Assembly: GCA_016703605.1 (NCBI GenBank)
Contig: JADJBU010000007.1
Span: 155,349 to 219,348, forward strand
Direction of reading: 5' to 3'
Length of the DNA: 64,000 nt
Source of the DNA: Candidatus Villigracilis adiacens
Lineage (GTDB): Bacteria > Chloroflexota > Anaerolineae > Anaerolineales > Villigracilaceae
Part shown: positions 24,951 to 33,790 of the stretch, in pieces
Numbering within the stretch: the first letter of the stretch is position 1
Layout: each line of letters starts with the position of its first letter
Notes under the pieces: model-generated
Told to the model about the DNA's origin: nothing
Databases searched by the model: none
The model's input: only the letters and a program-made list of their open reading frames with translations
Position numbers and translations under genes: made by a program

Positions 24951-25781
24951 ATGTTGAAGATGATCGGCGTCGGTGACAACACAGTCGATACATACACCCA
25001 TTTGGGGCAGTGTTTTCCGGGTGGAAATGCGGTCAATGTTGCGGTCTTGGCGGCTCGCTACGGACATTCCGCGGCTTATCTTGGTTGGGTGGGCGATGAT
25101 TGGCGGGGCAGGCTTGTATTGGATTCCCTGAAAAAGGAAAACATTGACGTATCACGCTGCCGGGTTGTCCAAAATGCGTCAACAGCTTTTTCTGAAGTCT
25201 CGCTCGTAGGAGGCGATCGGGTCTTCGGCAAATCCGATCCAGGTGCGTGTAACCAATTGAATTTATCAGACGCTGATTTGGATTACATCAAGGATTTCGA
25301 TGTCGTTCACACGAGCGTCTATAGCTACATCGAAAATCAGATATCAGACTTGCGCTTGGCGAGCCGCATATTGTCCTTTGATTTCTCTCAAAAACTTGAC
25401 CGCCACTATATGCAAGAATTGCTGCCACATATCGATGTAGCCCTTTTGTCGCTAGCTGATGTGTCTCAAGAAGATCAAGATGCCTTGATGAAGTGGGTGA
25501 TTTCTCAAGGAACTTCCCTTGTTTTGATGACGCGTGGTAAAGAAGGCGCCTGGGTATTTGATGGGCAATTACATCACAAACAAGGTGTGATTCCCGTGGA
25601 AAACGTAGTGGATACCCTGGGAGCCGGGGACGCGTTTGCGGCACGGTTTTTAGTCGAATACGCCATGGGAACATCAATCCCTCATGCCATGAAATTGGCT
25701 GCTGAGTCTGCATCGGAGAACTGCCTGCATTATGGTGCATTTGGACATGGTGTACCCTGTTCAGGAAAGGAGGGAGGCTGA
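24951..25781 (+). CDS. frlD: PfkB-family kinase, fructoselysine 6-kinase-like
   Basis: The product has 276 residues (E. coli FrlD 261). It phosphorylates the 6-OH of the sugar moiety of Amadori compounds before deglycation. GVGDNTVDTY (6-15), PGGNAVNVAV (23-32), WVGDD (46-50), RVFG (90-93) and FDFS (143-146) match FrlD rather than general ribokinases. DTLGAGDAF (221-229) carries the catalytic Asp 227 and the anion hole. The last 12 residues (VPCSGKEGG) extend slightly beyond the usual end. It follows the deglycase gene with a 3-base gap and precedes the transporter genes. Confidence 0.87.
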   Translation: MLKMIGVGDNTVDTYTHLGQCFPGGNAVNVAVLAARYGHSAAYLGWVGDDWRGRLVLDSLKKENIDVSRCRVVQNASTAFSEVSLVGGDRVFGKSDPGACNQLNLSDADLDYIKDFDVVHTSVYSYIENQISDLRLASRILSFDFSQKLDRHYMQELLPHIDVALLSLADVSQEDQDALMKWVISQGTSLVLMTRGKEGAWVFDGQLHHKQGVIPVENVVDTLGAGDAFAARFLVEYAMGTSIPHAMKLAAESASENCLHYGAFGHGVPCSGKEGG

Positions 25782-25842
25782 GAATAATTTGGGTATTTCT
25801 TGCAACGTTCATATTTGAAAATTATATTTCGGAGGAAGAAAG

Positions 25843-27168
25843 ATGATAAAAAATCAATTTTACGTTATAAGCCTTTTGGTAATCCTATCCATGATCCTCG
25901 TCGCGTGTAGTGGCGGAGATGCGGGCGGCACATCTGAATCTTCGGGAGGTTCCGAAAGTGAAGCGGTGACTTTGAAGTTCTTCCATAAATGGCCTGAACC
26001 TGAGCATATGGAATTCTATGAGTTTGCTGTTCAGGAATATGAAAAAAACCATCCGAATGTCACGATCGAAATGGAAGCAGTTGCTGACGAACCTTATAAG
26101 GACAAAATCCGCGTATTGATGGCCGCGAATGAAGTGCCGGATGTTTATTTTTCCTGGGCTGGCGAATTTTCATGGAAGTTCGCCCGCGCCGGTCAAGCTC
26201 TTGATATTACCGACGCCGTGATGAACACGGACTGGAAAGATCAGGTCATTCTTTCGGCCGTGGAACCCTACAAATTGGATGGAAAGATCTATGGCGTCCC
26301 GATGCGCATCAACGCCAAGTTCATGGTTTACAACAAAGCCATGTTTGAAGAATATGGTATCTCCGAACCCGCGACATGGGATGAATTCCTTACCGCATGT
26401 TCAACTTTGAAGGAGAATGGCGTTGTTCCGCTCGCGTTTGGTGATGAATTCCCATGGGCCGCCTCTCATTATGTTGGAGACTTTAATGCAAAATTGGTCG
26501 GCGGCGATGTGCGCTCGGCGGATTACCTCCTGACCGCACCGGCTGAAAAACTCTTCACCGATCCGGGTTATGTTGAAGGACTTGCCCGCTTCCAAACCCT
26601 TGTGACTGCGGGATGTTTTAACGAAGGTCCGAACGGAATCAGCCACTCCAGTGCCCGCTCTAGCTTCATTGCGGGTAAAGCTGGCATGATCTATATCGAA
26701 CTCGAAGAGTTTGTCACGGTGGCTGACGGCATGGGCCAGGACGCATTTGGTTTCTTCCAGTTCCCCAGTGGATCTGGCGACGAAGGCGATCAGAAGCTGC
26801 TCACTGGAGCGCCAGACGGTTTCATGATTTCAGCTTCTACCGAACATCCGGAAGAAGCGATGGACTTCCTTAAATTCATCACTGGTCCCGAGATGGGCAA
26901 GGAGTATGTGAAACGGCTCGGTATTCCCAGTGCGGCTGTTGGTGCAGTCAACGATGAAACCGCCCTACCTATTGTGGTCAAAGGTGTAGAGTCGATCAAT
27001 ACTGCCAGCGGTATGGCACTCTGGCTTGACACCGACATCAATATCAAGATCGTTGAGGTGTACCTGCCCGGTATGCAAGCCATCCTCAATGGGACAAAAA
27101 CTCCCGAAGAGTTAATGCAGGAAGTTCACGATGCAGCTGTCCAGGCGCAATCTGAACTGAGTCAATAA
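25843..27168 (+). CDS. ABC sugar-type substrate-binding lipoprotein, FrlO-like
   Basis: The product has 441 residues. The signal peptide has lipobox MILVAC and a Ser/Gly linker. It is a family 1 extracellular solute-binding protein: TLKFFHKWPEPEHMEFYE, YKDKIRVLMAANEVPDVYFSWAGEF, YGVPMRINAKFMVYNKAMFEEYGI and TWDEFLTACSTLKENGV are typical blocks. From its place after frlB/frlD it should bind the Amadori compound outside the cell and hand it to the two permeases. GGAGGAAG precedes the ATG. A hairpin follows its stop, which may keep this message more abundant than that of the permeases. Confidence 0.93.
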   Translation: MIKNQFYVISLLVILSMILVACSGGDAGGTSESSGGSESEAVTLKFFHKWPEPEHMEFYEFAVQEYEKNHPNVTIEMEAVADEPYKDKIRVLMAANEVPDVYFSWAGEFSWKFARAGQALDITDAVMNTDWKDQVILSAVEPYKLDGKIYGVPMRINAKFMVYNKAMFEEYGISEPATWDEFLTACSTLKENGVVPLAFGDEFPWAASHYVGDFNAKLVGGDVRSADYLLTAPAEKLFTDPGYVEGLARFQTLVTAGCFNEGPNGISHSSARSSFIAGKAGMIYIELEEFVTVADGMGQDAFGFFQFPSGSGDEGDQKLLTGAPDGFMISASTEHPEEAMDFLKFITGPEMGKEYVKRLGIPSAAVGAVNDETALPIVVKGVESINTASGMALWLDTDINIKIVEVYLPGMQAILNGTKTPEELMQEVHDAAVQAQSELSQ

Positions 27169-27180
27169 GTTTCGTAAGGA

Positions 27181-27212
27181 GTGGGGGTTGCCTGTAAAAA
27201 GACAACCCCCAC
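27181..27212 (+). terminator. Intercistronic hairpin after the binding-protein gene
   Basis: GTGGGGGTTG, loop of 12, CAACCCCCAC. There is no strong T run, so it is probably a partial terminator or an RNA-stabilising hairpin, as often found after ABC binding-protein genes. Confidence 0.65.
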
Positions 27213-27234
27213 GCGGCTATTTAAACGAGGCATC

Positions 27235-28125
27235 ATGAAACGAAAGTTCCTCAACCAGCTAACCCCTTATTATTTTCTTTTGCCATCATTGATCCTCATG
27301 TCTGTTTTTATCTATCTGCCGGTGGTTGAAAATTTTTACTACAGCCTGTTTCGCTGGAGTGCGATTGATACCACCCTGAACTATATTGGCTTCGAAAATT
27401 ACACACGGATATTCACCGATGACCTCGTTGGTTTGAGTCTGTTCAACAATACCCTTTATGCCGTCATCTCAGTAATATTTCAGGTGTTTATTGCTCTGGT
27501 ACTTGCTGCGATGCTTGAAGCACATCTCGTTCGCCCATTTTTCGGCACACTATTTCGGAACATCCTTTTCCTGCCCTCTGTTTTGGCGATCAGTGTGGTC
27601 GGAGTTACATGGCAATTGATCTATCGCCCGGACACCGGCTTAATCAATCAGGTTTTACGCGCGGTTGGGCTGGACACGTTGACCCGCACCTGGCTAGGCG
27701 AGGAGGGAACGGCAATCTACTCCATAATTGCCGTTTCTCAATGGCAATGGGTGGGTTATTGTATGATCCTGTTCATTGTGGCGATTCAGGCAATTCCCGA
27801 GGAATTGTTCGAGTCCGCCAGGATCGATGGCGCAAATGCTGTACAACAATTTTTCAGGATCACTGTTCCTTTGGTGAGGGAAACCACCTTAGTGATGACG
27901 ACCATAACGGTTATCGGAGCTTTCAAGGTTTTCGACATTATTTGGGTGATGACTGCTGGGGGACCCAACCATGCAAGTGAAGTCCTGGGAAACTACCTGT
28001 ATCGGGTCGCGTTTCGGAATGATGAGATGGGATACGCCGCCGCTCTCGCAACACTTTTGTTTGTAATCACTTTCTTGTTGACATTCATCCAGCTTTGGCT
28101 GGGACGCACCGGAAAGGAAAATTAG
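27235..28125 (+). CDS. ABC sugar permease 1, FrlN/MalF-like
   Basis: The product has 296 residues. The start is taken at 27235 (MKRKFLNQLTPYYFLLPSL), because the longer frame from 27181 would translate the hairpin. Six membrane segments are visible. The EAA loop ESARIDGANAVQQFFRITVPLV near 205-226 is the contact site for the ATPase. The substrate is inferred from the neighbouring deglycase and kinase. The stop TAG touches the ATG of the next permease, so the two are translationally coupled. Confidence 0.93.
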   Translation: MKRKFLNQLTPYYFLLPSLILMSVFIYLPVVENFYYSLFRWSAIDTTLNYIGFENYTRIFTDDLVGLSLFNNTLYAVISVIFQVFIALVLAAMLEAHLVRPFFGTLFRNILFLPSVLAISVVGVTWQLIYRPDTGLINQVLRAVGLDTLTRTWLGEEGTAIYSIIAVSQWQWVGYCMILFIVAIQAIPEELFESARIDGANAVQQFFRITVPLVRETTLVMTTITVIGAFKVFDIIWVMTAGGPNHASEVLGNYLYRVAFRNDEMGYAAALATLLFVITFLLTFIQLWLGRTGKEN

Positions 28126-28983
28126 ATGAAGACTGCAAAATCTCACTTATTCAGTTCCGATTTAAACGAGAAACTGAACCGCGCCTTGATCTATTTTCTT
28201 TTTTTTGTATTGAGCTTCGTTGCCTTGTATCCCCTCTTGTGGGTGGCTACTAATTCATTCAAGACAGACCTGCAATTATTTGAAAATAGCTGGGAACTTC
28301 CACAGGAATGGCATTGGGAGAACTATGCCCAGGCTTGGAAATATGGGATTGCAAAATATATCCTCAACAGCGTTCTGGTTACAATATCAGCGGTACTTTT
28401 GAATGCATTGATTTCATTAATGGCGGCGTATGGTTTGTCCCGCTTTCAGTTTCGGGGGCAATTTGTTTTGTTGTATTTTATTCTTGGGGGGTTGATGCTT
28501 GCGCCAGAAGTCAGCTTGATCCCGCTTTTTCGTATACTAACAACCTTTAATCTTTATGATACTTATTTTGCAATGATCCTGCCAAATGTGGCGTTTGGCA
28601 TTCCATTTACAACATTCCTAATTCGTTCATATATGTTGGGAATACCCAAGGATTTTGAGGAAGCGGCAGTCATTGATGGCGCTGGTCCATTTGCAGTATT
28701 TTGGCGTGTGGTGGTCCCTTTGTGCCGACCCATCCTTGCCTCCGCGATGTTGCTGGATGCTATGCGCGTCTGGAATGAATTCATGTTTGCATTGACTTTT
28801 GTCGTGGATGATGATATCAAAACTGTTCCATTGGGGTTGATGTCATTTGCGAGTGCGTTGCGGGAGCAATGGACTGTGGTGATGGCAGGGTTGATCATAT
28901 CTGCCGTTCCCATGATCGTCTTATACTTGCTTACCCAACGCCAGTTTATCCGCGGATTGACGGCTGGCGGCGTGAAGGGGTAG
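28126..28983 (+). CDS. ABC sugar permease 2, FrlM/MalG-like
   Basis: The product has 285 residues and six membrane segments, starting directly after the previous stop. The EAA loop EEAAVIDGAGPFAVFWRVVVPL is near 183-204. With the previous gene it should form the membrane channel of the importer. No ATP-binding gene follows. In B. subtilis the frl importer is energised by the shared ATPase MsmX, so a distant ATPase may serve here too. This is the last gene of the AT-richer island; the next gene is on the other strand. Confidence 0.93.
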   Translation: MKTAKSHLFSSDLNEKLNRALIYFLFFVLSFVALYPLLWVATNSFKTDLQLFENSWELPQEWHWENYAQAWKYGIAKYILNSVLVTISAVLLNALISLMAAYGLSRFQFRGQFVLLYFILGGLMLAPEVSLIPLFRILTTFNLYDTYFAMILPNVAFGIPFTTFLIRSYMLGIPKDFEEAAVIDGAGPFAVFWRVVVPLCRPILASAMLLDAMRVWNEFMFALTFVVDDDIKTVPLGLMSFASALREQWTVVMAGLIISAVPMIVLYLLTQRQFIRGLTAGGVKG

Positions 28984-29011
28984 TCGACGAATAATTTTCT
29001 GTCCGGGCTGT

Positions 29012-29476
29012 TTACTTTATTACTGCATCTCCGCCGCGAATGGCATCTCGCACACGCAGGGTGTGGTTCGCATGGATCGGCATGGTCTCCATTTCATCCG
29101 CGGTAAACCAGCCAAAGGAAGTCGTTTCATTGCTCAAACCGACCTCACCCCCAAGCACGCTGACTTCGAAATTCAATACAACGAAGAACGCCTTTCCGCC
29201 ATCCTTGTAAATGACCAATTGATCAGGATTGCTATACACGCCAAGCAGGCGGATGGCTTTGACTTTCAACCCCGTCTCTTCCAAAACCTCCCGTTCGCAC
29301 GCCTCAGCCGCACTCTCGCCGGATTCCATATGACCGCCGGGAAGGCACCAATGACCGTTGTCTGCGCGTTGGGTGAGCAATACCTTCTCGCGCGCTGAGT
29401 CAAATATGACTGCGCTGCACCCCACGCGCAATTCACCCTCCCTGCCGAGGCGCGGACCATAAAGTACTTGTGACAT
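29012..29476 (-). CDS. NUDIX hydrolase
   Basis: The product has 154 residues. The start at 29476 (MSQVLYGPR) is chosen because GGAG lies 8 bases before it; a longer frame to 29518 would run through a terminator. The Nudix box GGHMESGESAAEACEREVLEETGL is complete with its metal-binding REVLEE core. A tail with SFGWFTADEMETMPIH is typical of ADP-ribose or nucleotide pyrophosphatases. The substrate cannot be named. It lies just downstream of the pirin gene on the same strand, separated by a terminator. Confidence 0.92.
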   Translation of the reverse strand: MSQVLYGPRLGREGELRVGCSAVIFDSAREKVLLTQRADNGHWCLPGGHMESGESAAEACEREVLEETGLKVKAIRLLGVYSNPDQLVIYKDGGKAFFVVLNFEVSVLGGEVGLSNETTSFGWFTADEMETMPIHANHTLRVRDAIRGGDAVIK

Positions 29477-29491
29477 GTTTTTTCTCCAAAT

Positions 29492-29516
29492 AAAAAAAGG
29501 GCGAGTTGCCTCGCCC
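29492..29516 (-). terminator. Terminator after the pirin gene
   Basis: On the minus strand GGGCGAG, GCAA, CTCGCCC, then seven Ts. It lies 7 bases after the stop at 29523. Confidence 0.92.
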
Positions 29517-29522
29517 ATGAGT

Positions 29523-30362
29523 TTACTTGATGAACGTCCCGTTGCGCAGTTCCCGGATTGTTTCTTCGATCTCTTCGCGGGTATTCATGACGAAGGGACC
29601 ATAGGGGAAGATGGGTTCCTTGAAGGGCGCGCCCGCAATGAGCATGAATCGAACCCCCGCTTCGGTCTTGACCTCGACCTGGTCGCCGTCATCGTTGAAT
29701 TTCACCAGGCTGACGGCTTCTACCACCTCATTTGAAAATTCACCCGTGCCTTCGAAGACATACATGAGCGCCGTGTGTCCGCCTGGGATGGGGTAAATGA
29801 ATCGGGAACCGGGATCCAGTTTCACGTCCATGTAAAGAGGCGCGGCGGCGATCTCGGTCACGGGTCCGCGGACTCCGTCCACTTCACCGGCGACGAGTCG
29901 AATCGTCACCCCATCCTTCTCGATGACGGGGATGGTGCCTGACGAAACCTCCTGGTAGCGGGGTTCGCCCATTTTTTGCGCGGCGGGCAGGTTGACCCAC
30001 AGTTGAAAGCCATAGATGTTACCGCGTTCACTGCGGCGCGGCATTTCTTCATGAAGGATCCCGCGCCCGCTGGTCATCCATTGCACGTCTCCTTCGGCGA
30101 TGGTTCCTGCGTTGCCGAGACTGTCGCGGTGGCGGACTGTGCCTTCGAGCATGTAGGTGACGGTCTCGATGCCGCGATGCGGGTGAGTCGGAAACCCGCG
30201 GATGGGACCTTCGAGCGGGTTATTGAATGCGAAATGGTCGAAGAGAAGAAAGGGGTCGAAGAGGTTACTGGCGTGCGGGGCGATGGAGCGTCTCAATAAC
30301 ACGCCCGCGCCTTCGATCACCATCTTCGGTTCGATGATCTGGGAAATGGTTCGATTGGTCAT
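29523..30362 (-). CDS. Pirin-family protein
   Basis: The product has 279 residues in a double cupin fold. The N-terminal cupin has the conserved FPTHPHRGIETVTYMLEGTVRH and GDVQWMTSGRGILHEEMP blocks, whose His and Glu residues bind iron in known pirins. The second cupin has GGHTALMYVFEG and a typical C-terminal PFVMNTREEIEETIRELRNGTF. Some bacterial pirins open flavonols such as quercetin; others act in redox control. No partner gene indicates which. No clear ribosome binding site precedes the ATG. Confidence 0.93.
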   Translation of the reverse strand: MTNRTISQIIEPKMVIEGAGVLLRRSIAPHASNLFDPFLLFDHFAFNNPLEGPIRGFPTHPHRGIETVTYMLEGTVRHRDSLGNAGTIAEGDVQWMTSGRGILHEEMPRRSERGNIYGFQLWVNLPAAQKMGEPRYQEVSSGTIPVIEKDGVTIRLVAGEVDGVRGPVTEIAAAPLYMDVKLDPGSRFIYPIPGGHTALMYVFEGTGEFSNEVVEAVSLVKFNDDGDQVEVKTEAGVRFMLIAGAPFKEPIFPYGPFVMNTREEIEETIRELRNGTFIK

Positions 30363-30511
30363 GGGGTGTAGATGGTTTTGGGCGTGGGAAACTTACATGG
30401 CTGAACGCCGCTCATGAATACTCTGTGGCGGAAAAATCCGCAGCCCATGTTCAAGGTTTGAAAGTTTGGGATGAGATGAAGACTGGTTTGTGCAAAAACA
30501 AGCCGCGAATT

Positions 30512-31360
30512 CTAATGCCCTTCCGCCGCGGCCCTGGCGCTTCCAACTGCGCTTAAGATCACGCCGCTTAATACCACCAAGCCGCCGATAAATGCGTACC
30601 TGCCCATGCTTTCGCCATAGAAGAGGAACACCCAAATGGGATTAAGCACCGGTTCGAGCGTGCCGATCAGGTTTGCCTCCAGCGCAGGGATGTGCCTGAT
30701 GCCCTTGGTGAAGAAGATGAATGCAAACCCGATCTGAACAATGCCCAGAAAGGCGAGGATCAGCCAGCTGTTTACCGTCCAGGTTTCCTTCATGATGAAG
30801 GGAAAGCCGAATGTTGCCGTGACAAGAAACGCAATCAGGTTGCTTTCTGCCGGGTTGCCGTCCTTTTGGGCGCGGAAGGAAACCATCATGACCGCCCCGG
30901 TCACGCCGCTGAGGATGGCAAGCAGGTTGCCGTACAAACCTTCGGAACTGAGTTCGTCGCCGAAGAAGAGCGTCAACCCGATGAAGATGACCAGCATGGC
31001 GAGCCAGTCTGTCCGCGTGGGTTTTTCGCCGAGGAACCAGTATGCCAGCAGGATGACGTAGATGGGACCGGTGTATTGCAGGAAGATCGAGTTCGCAGCC
31101 GTGGTCAGTTTGGTCGAGGTGATGAACAGGAACTGGGTCAGGATGAACATCCCAGCCGCCAGTAGCTGCCACAGCCCAAACTGAGTCGGGAGGCGGCGCA
31201 GGTAGATCAGGAAAACGATCGAGGCGAAGAGGCTGCGTCCAGCCAGGATCGCCACCGGCTGCCAGTCCAAAATTTTTACGAAGAGTCCGCTTGTGCTCCA
31301 AAGAATGGCGGTGATGACGAGATAAAAAATCGCCTTGCGGCGTTGCGAAACAGAATCCAT
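30512..31360 (-). CDS. EamA/DMT-family transporter
   Basis: The product has 282 residues with ten predicted helices in two homologous EamA halves (SGLFVKILDW..PVAILAGRSLFA and IPALEANLIGTLEPVLNPIW). Members export metabolites such as amino acids. The second-half GTLEPVLNPIWVFLFYGE motif is typical. It is divergent from another EamA gene at 31465; the two differ clearly in sequence, so they are not a recent duplication. Confidence 0.9.
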   Translation of the reverse strand: MDSVSQRRKAIFYLVITAILWSTSGLFVKILDWQPVAILAGRSLFASIVFLIYLRRLPTQFGLWQLLAAGMFILTQFLFITSTKLTTAANSIFLQYTGPIYVILLAYWFLGEKPTRTDWLAMLVIFIGLTLFFGDELSSEGLYGNLLAILSGVTGAVMMVSFRAQKDGNPAESNLIAFLVTATFGFPFIMKETWTVNSWLILAFLGIVQIGFAFIFFTKGIRHIPALEANLIGTLEPVLNPIWVFLFYGESMGRYAFIGGLVVLSGVILSAVGSARAAAEGH

Positions 31361-31464
31361 TTATATCCTCACAGGAAATATGCGAGGGAGAGTAAAGCCT
31401 CCATCGCAAATGGATTATACTGGTTGAAAGCCGGAAATAAAAATATTTGTAACCCCTGAACCTC

Positions 31465-32367
31465 ATGCGATTAAAAGCCGACCTAACCCTCTTTGCCATT
31501 TCGATCATTTGGGGCTCTGCCTTTGTTGCCCAGCGTGTTGCCGGTCAGGTTGGCAGCGTGTATATCTTTAACGGCGTGCGTTACCTGCTCGCCGCATTTG
31601 TTGTGCTGCCCTTTGCCTACCGCGTCTTTCGATCACCCGGCCCCGCGCAAAAGATTTCCACCGCTCAATACAGGTGGATGATTGTTGCCGGTTTCTTTCT
31701 ATTTATCGGCAGCGCCCTGCAGCAGGCTGGCGTGAAATACACAACCGCCGGAAATGCCGGGTTCATCACCAGCCTGTACGTGGTGTTCATCCCCATTCTG
31801 CTTTTCCTTTTCTTCGGCGAAAAACCGCACTGGGTTTTTATCATGGCTGTCCTGATCGCGGTTGCGGGCGCCTTCCTGCTTTCGACAGGCGGAAGTTTCG
31901 ACGTGCGTTTTGGCGACCTGCTGGAGGTGATCGGCGCGTTCTTTTGGGCGTTCCACGTTATCATCCTTGGCAAGTATGCCAATAAATTCGAATCGATGAC
32001 CTTCTCCGTCGGACAGCTTGCCGTGTGCGGAATATTGAACCTGCTGCTCGGGCTGGTCGTCGAGCCGATGCCCGTGTTCGACGGGCAGCTTCTGTTTGCC
32101 ATCGGCTACACGGCGATCTTATCGCTGGGTTTATGTTACACGCTTCAAATATGGGCGCAGAAACATACTCCGCCCGCCGATGCCGCGCTCATCCTCGGGC
32201 TTGAATCGGTGTTCGCGGTTATTTCGGGCTGGCTGTTCCTCGGCGAACGCCTCGCGGCGCTTCAGGCGCTTGGCGCGATTATGATCTTTTTCGCCGTCAT
32301 CCTTTCCCAATTCAAAGAATGGACATCGGGGAATATCGATCCCGACCGCCTGGTCGAGGGAAGATAA
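31465..32367 (+). CDS. EamA/DMT-family transporter
   Basis: The product has 300 residues and ten predicted helices. FAISIIWGSAFVAQRVA at the start and LILGLESVFAVISGWLFLGERL near the end are typical of the RhaT/EamA group. The substrate is unknown. It is followed after 6 bases by a GT-C-like membrane protein gene and may share its transcript. A TTATACT box near 31413 is a possible -10. Confidence 0.9.
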   Translation: MRLKADLTLFAISIIWGSAFVAQRVAGQVGSVYIFNGVRYLLAAFVVLPFAYRVFRSPGPAQKISTAQYRWMIVAGFFLFIGSALQQAGVKYTTAGNAGFITSLYVVFIPILLFLFFGEKPHWVFIMAVLIAVAGAFLLSTGGSFDVRFGDLLEVIGAFFWAFHVIILGKYANKFESMTFSVGQLAVCGILNLLLGLVVEPMPVFDGQLLFAIGYTAILSLGLCYTLQIWAQKHTPPADAALILGLESVFAVISGWLFLGERLAALQALGAIMIFFAVILSQFKEWTSGNIDPDRLVEGR

Positions 32368-32373
32368 ACGCCC

Positions 32374-33620
32374 ATGAATTTTCAACCTCCGTCAAAATCG
32401 TTGACGACGCGCGATTATATTTTCATCGCCATTGTCGTGATGGTCTTTATTGCGGTGTCCGTCGGGCTGGTATATGCAAACCTTTCCCTTCCGGCGGGCG
32501 GGGGGGAGTTTTTGCGCCATTGGGCCGGGGCGCGCGCCTACATGTTCGAACGCGTCGACCCGTACACAACCTACGTCCCTGAAACTGTTCAGGATTTGGT
32601 TTATGGGACTTCAGCCCCAGCCGGGAATGAGCCCTACATCCTTGATACACCCTTTTACCTTCTCCTCCTCTATTTCCCTTTCGCGCTTCTTCCCGACCCG
32701 ATGCTTGCCCGGGCGATATATACCATGATCCTCGAGTGGGCTTTGTTCGCCTTCGCCCTCCTCAGCCTGCGCCTGACCGAATGGGTCGTCCCGCGCTGGT
32801 ATTACGTTTTATTTTTTCTTTTCTGTGTTTTCAACTTCTACTCGATTCAAGCATTAAAAGACGCCGCTCCTGTCCTGCTGCTCGGTCTGATCTATGCGGG
32901 CATCCTGCTCGCCCTGCAAAACGAAGCGGACGAACTCGCCGGGGCGCTGGCGGTTGCCGCCACCTACTACTGGGGGGCGGGCTGCCCTTTCTTCTTTTAA
33001 TGGCATGGTATTGCTATCGGACCAACCGCGCGCGGGTTCTGGCTGGTTTTGCGATGTTCGCAATCATCCTGCTGGCTGTTTCGTTCCTGCTTTACCCCGG
33101 CTGGATCATCCCTGCCATGCGCGCAGGGACGAACAACCTCCGCGCCGAATACGGCTTTTCCCTGTTTTCAGTTTTTCGCCGCCTCCTGCCCGCCTATGGA
33201 GACCTGCCCGCCTGGGCATTGACCGCCGCCTTCACAACCCTGCTTGGCTACGAATGGAATGCCAGCCTGCGCGCCGACTCGCGCCGTTTGTATTGGGCGG
33301 CTTGCCTGACCCTTGCCGCAACCCCGCTTATGGGCTTTCGCACCGGCATTGAAAACCTTGCGGTCCTTATCCTTCCGCTTGCTCTGATCTTCGCCGTTGC
33401 CTGCGACCGCTGGAATCGCATCGGCGCTGCCTTGATCCTGCTTCTCACCCTTTTGTTATTTGCGCTTCCCTGGGCGCTTCATCTTTACATGCCTGCCCTA
33501 TACCAGGACCTGACCCGCATGGTTCTATATCTCTTCCTTCCGGTTTTCACCGTCATTGGTTTATACTGGATTCGCTGGTGGGCAATCCGCCCGCCCCGCG
33601 TTTGGGCAGACTCTCTCTAA
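32374..33620 (+). CDS. DUF2029 (GT87-like) membrane protein, one frameshift
   Basis: Two overlapping frames encode one protein. The first (32374-33000) runs to ATYYWGAG and the second continues LPFLLLMAWYCYRTN to the TAA at 33620. The break lies at a run of six G (about 32971-32976), where one base too many or too few explains it. The joined protein is about 415 residues with some ten membrane segments, and an early loop GGGEFLRHWAGARAYMFERVDPYTTY followed by DTPFYLLLLYFPFALLPD. These are typical of DUF2029 mannosyltransferase-like proteins that use polyprenyl-phosphate sugars. The substrate is unknown. A homopolymer error is more likely than a true loss. Confidence 0.78.
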
Positions 33621-33747
33621 GAGAGCGTTTCATAAAAAAGGTTTTCTCAAGATTCTTTGTGGCAAAAAAAGAGTTAAGAAACGTAACTACTCAGCCAATT
33701 CACTACCCTGTCTTGACAGGCTGAGCAGTTACTAAGAAACAGCCTCT
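33617..33747. repeat. Outer palindromic element, TAAGAG...GTTTC ends, carrying a nested insertion
   Basis: The left end TAAGAGAGCGTTTCAT (33618-33633) and the right end TAAGAAACAGCCTCTAA (33733-33749) are imperfect inverted copies. The right end matches TTTAAGAAACAGTCTCTTA at 17567-17585. A smaller mobile element (33683-33732) is inserted in its right end. Confidence 0.6.
33683..33732. mobile_element. MITE-like element, short copy (50 bp) with 8-bp target duplication
   Basis: The ends GTAACTACTCAGCC and GGCTGAGCAGTTAC are inverted repeats. Directly outside both ends is the perfect 8-bp repeat TAAGAAAC (33675-33682 and 33733-33740). The arms match the two arms of the 132-bp copy at 59407-59538 in opposite orientation, and the long central hairpin is missing. 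GTAA ends with 8-bp duplications are the pattern described for IS66-family elements, so an IS66 transposase is a plausible mobiliser. Confidence 0.82.
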
Positions 33748-33759
33748 AACGCGCCTGGC

Positions 33760-33787
33760 AAATCACAAACCTCCAATTACCATTCAC
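33760..33787 (+). repeat. Heptamer array directly before a start codon
   Basis: The units AAATCAC, AAACCTC, CAATTAC and CATTCAC end 3 bases before the ATG at 33791. There is no ribosome binding site between. This is the same position relative to the gene as at mfd. Confidence 0.7.
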
Positions 33788-33790
33788 CCC

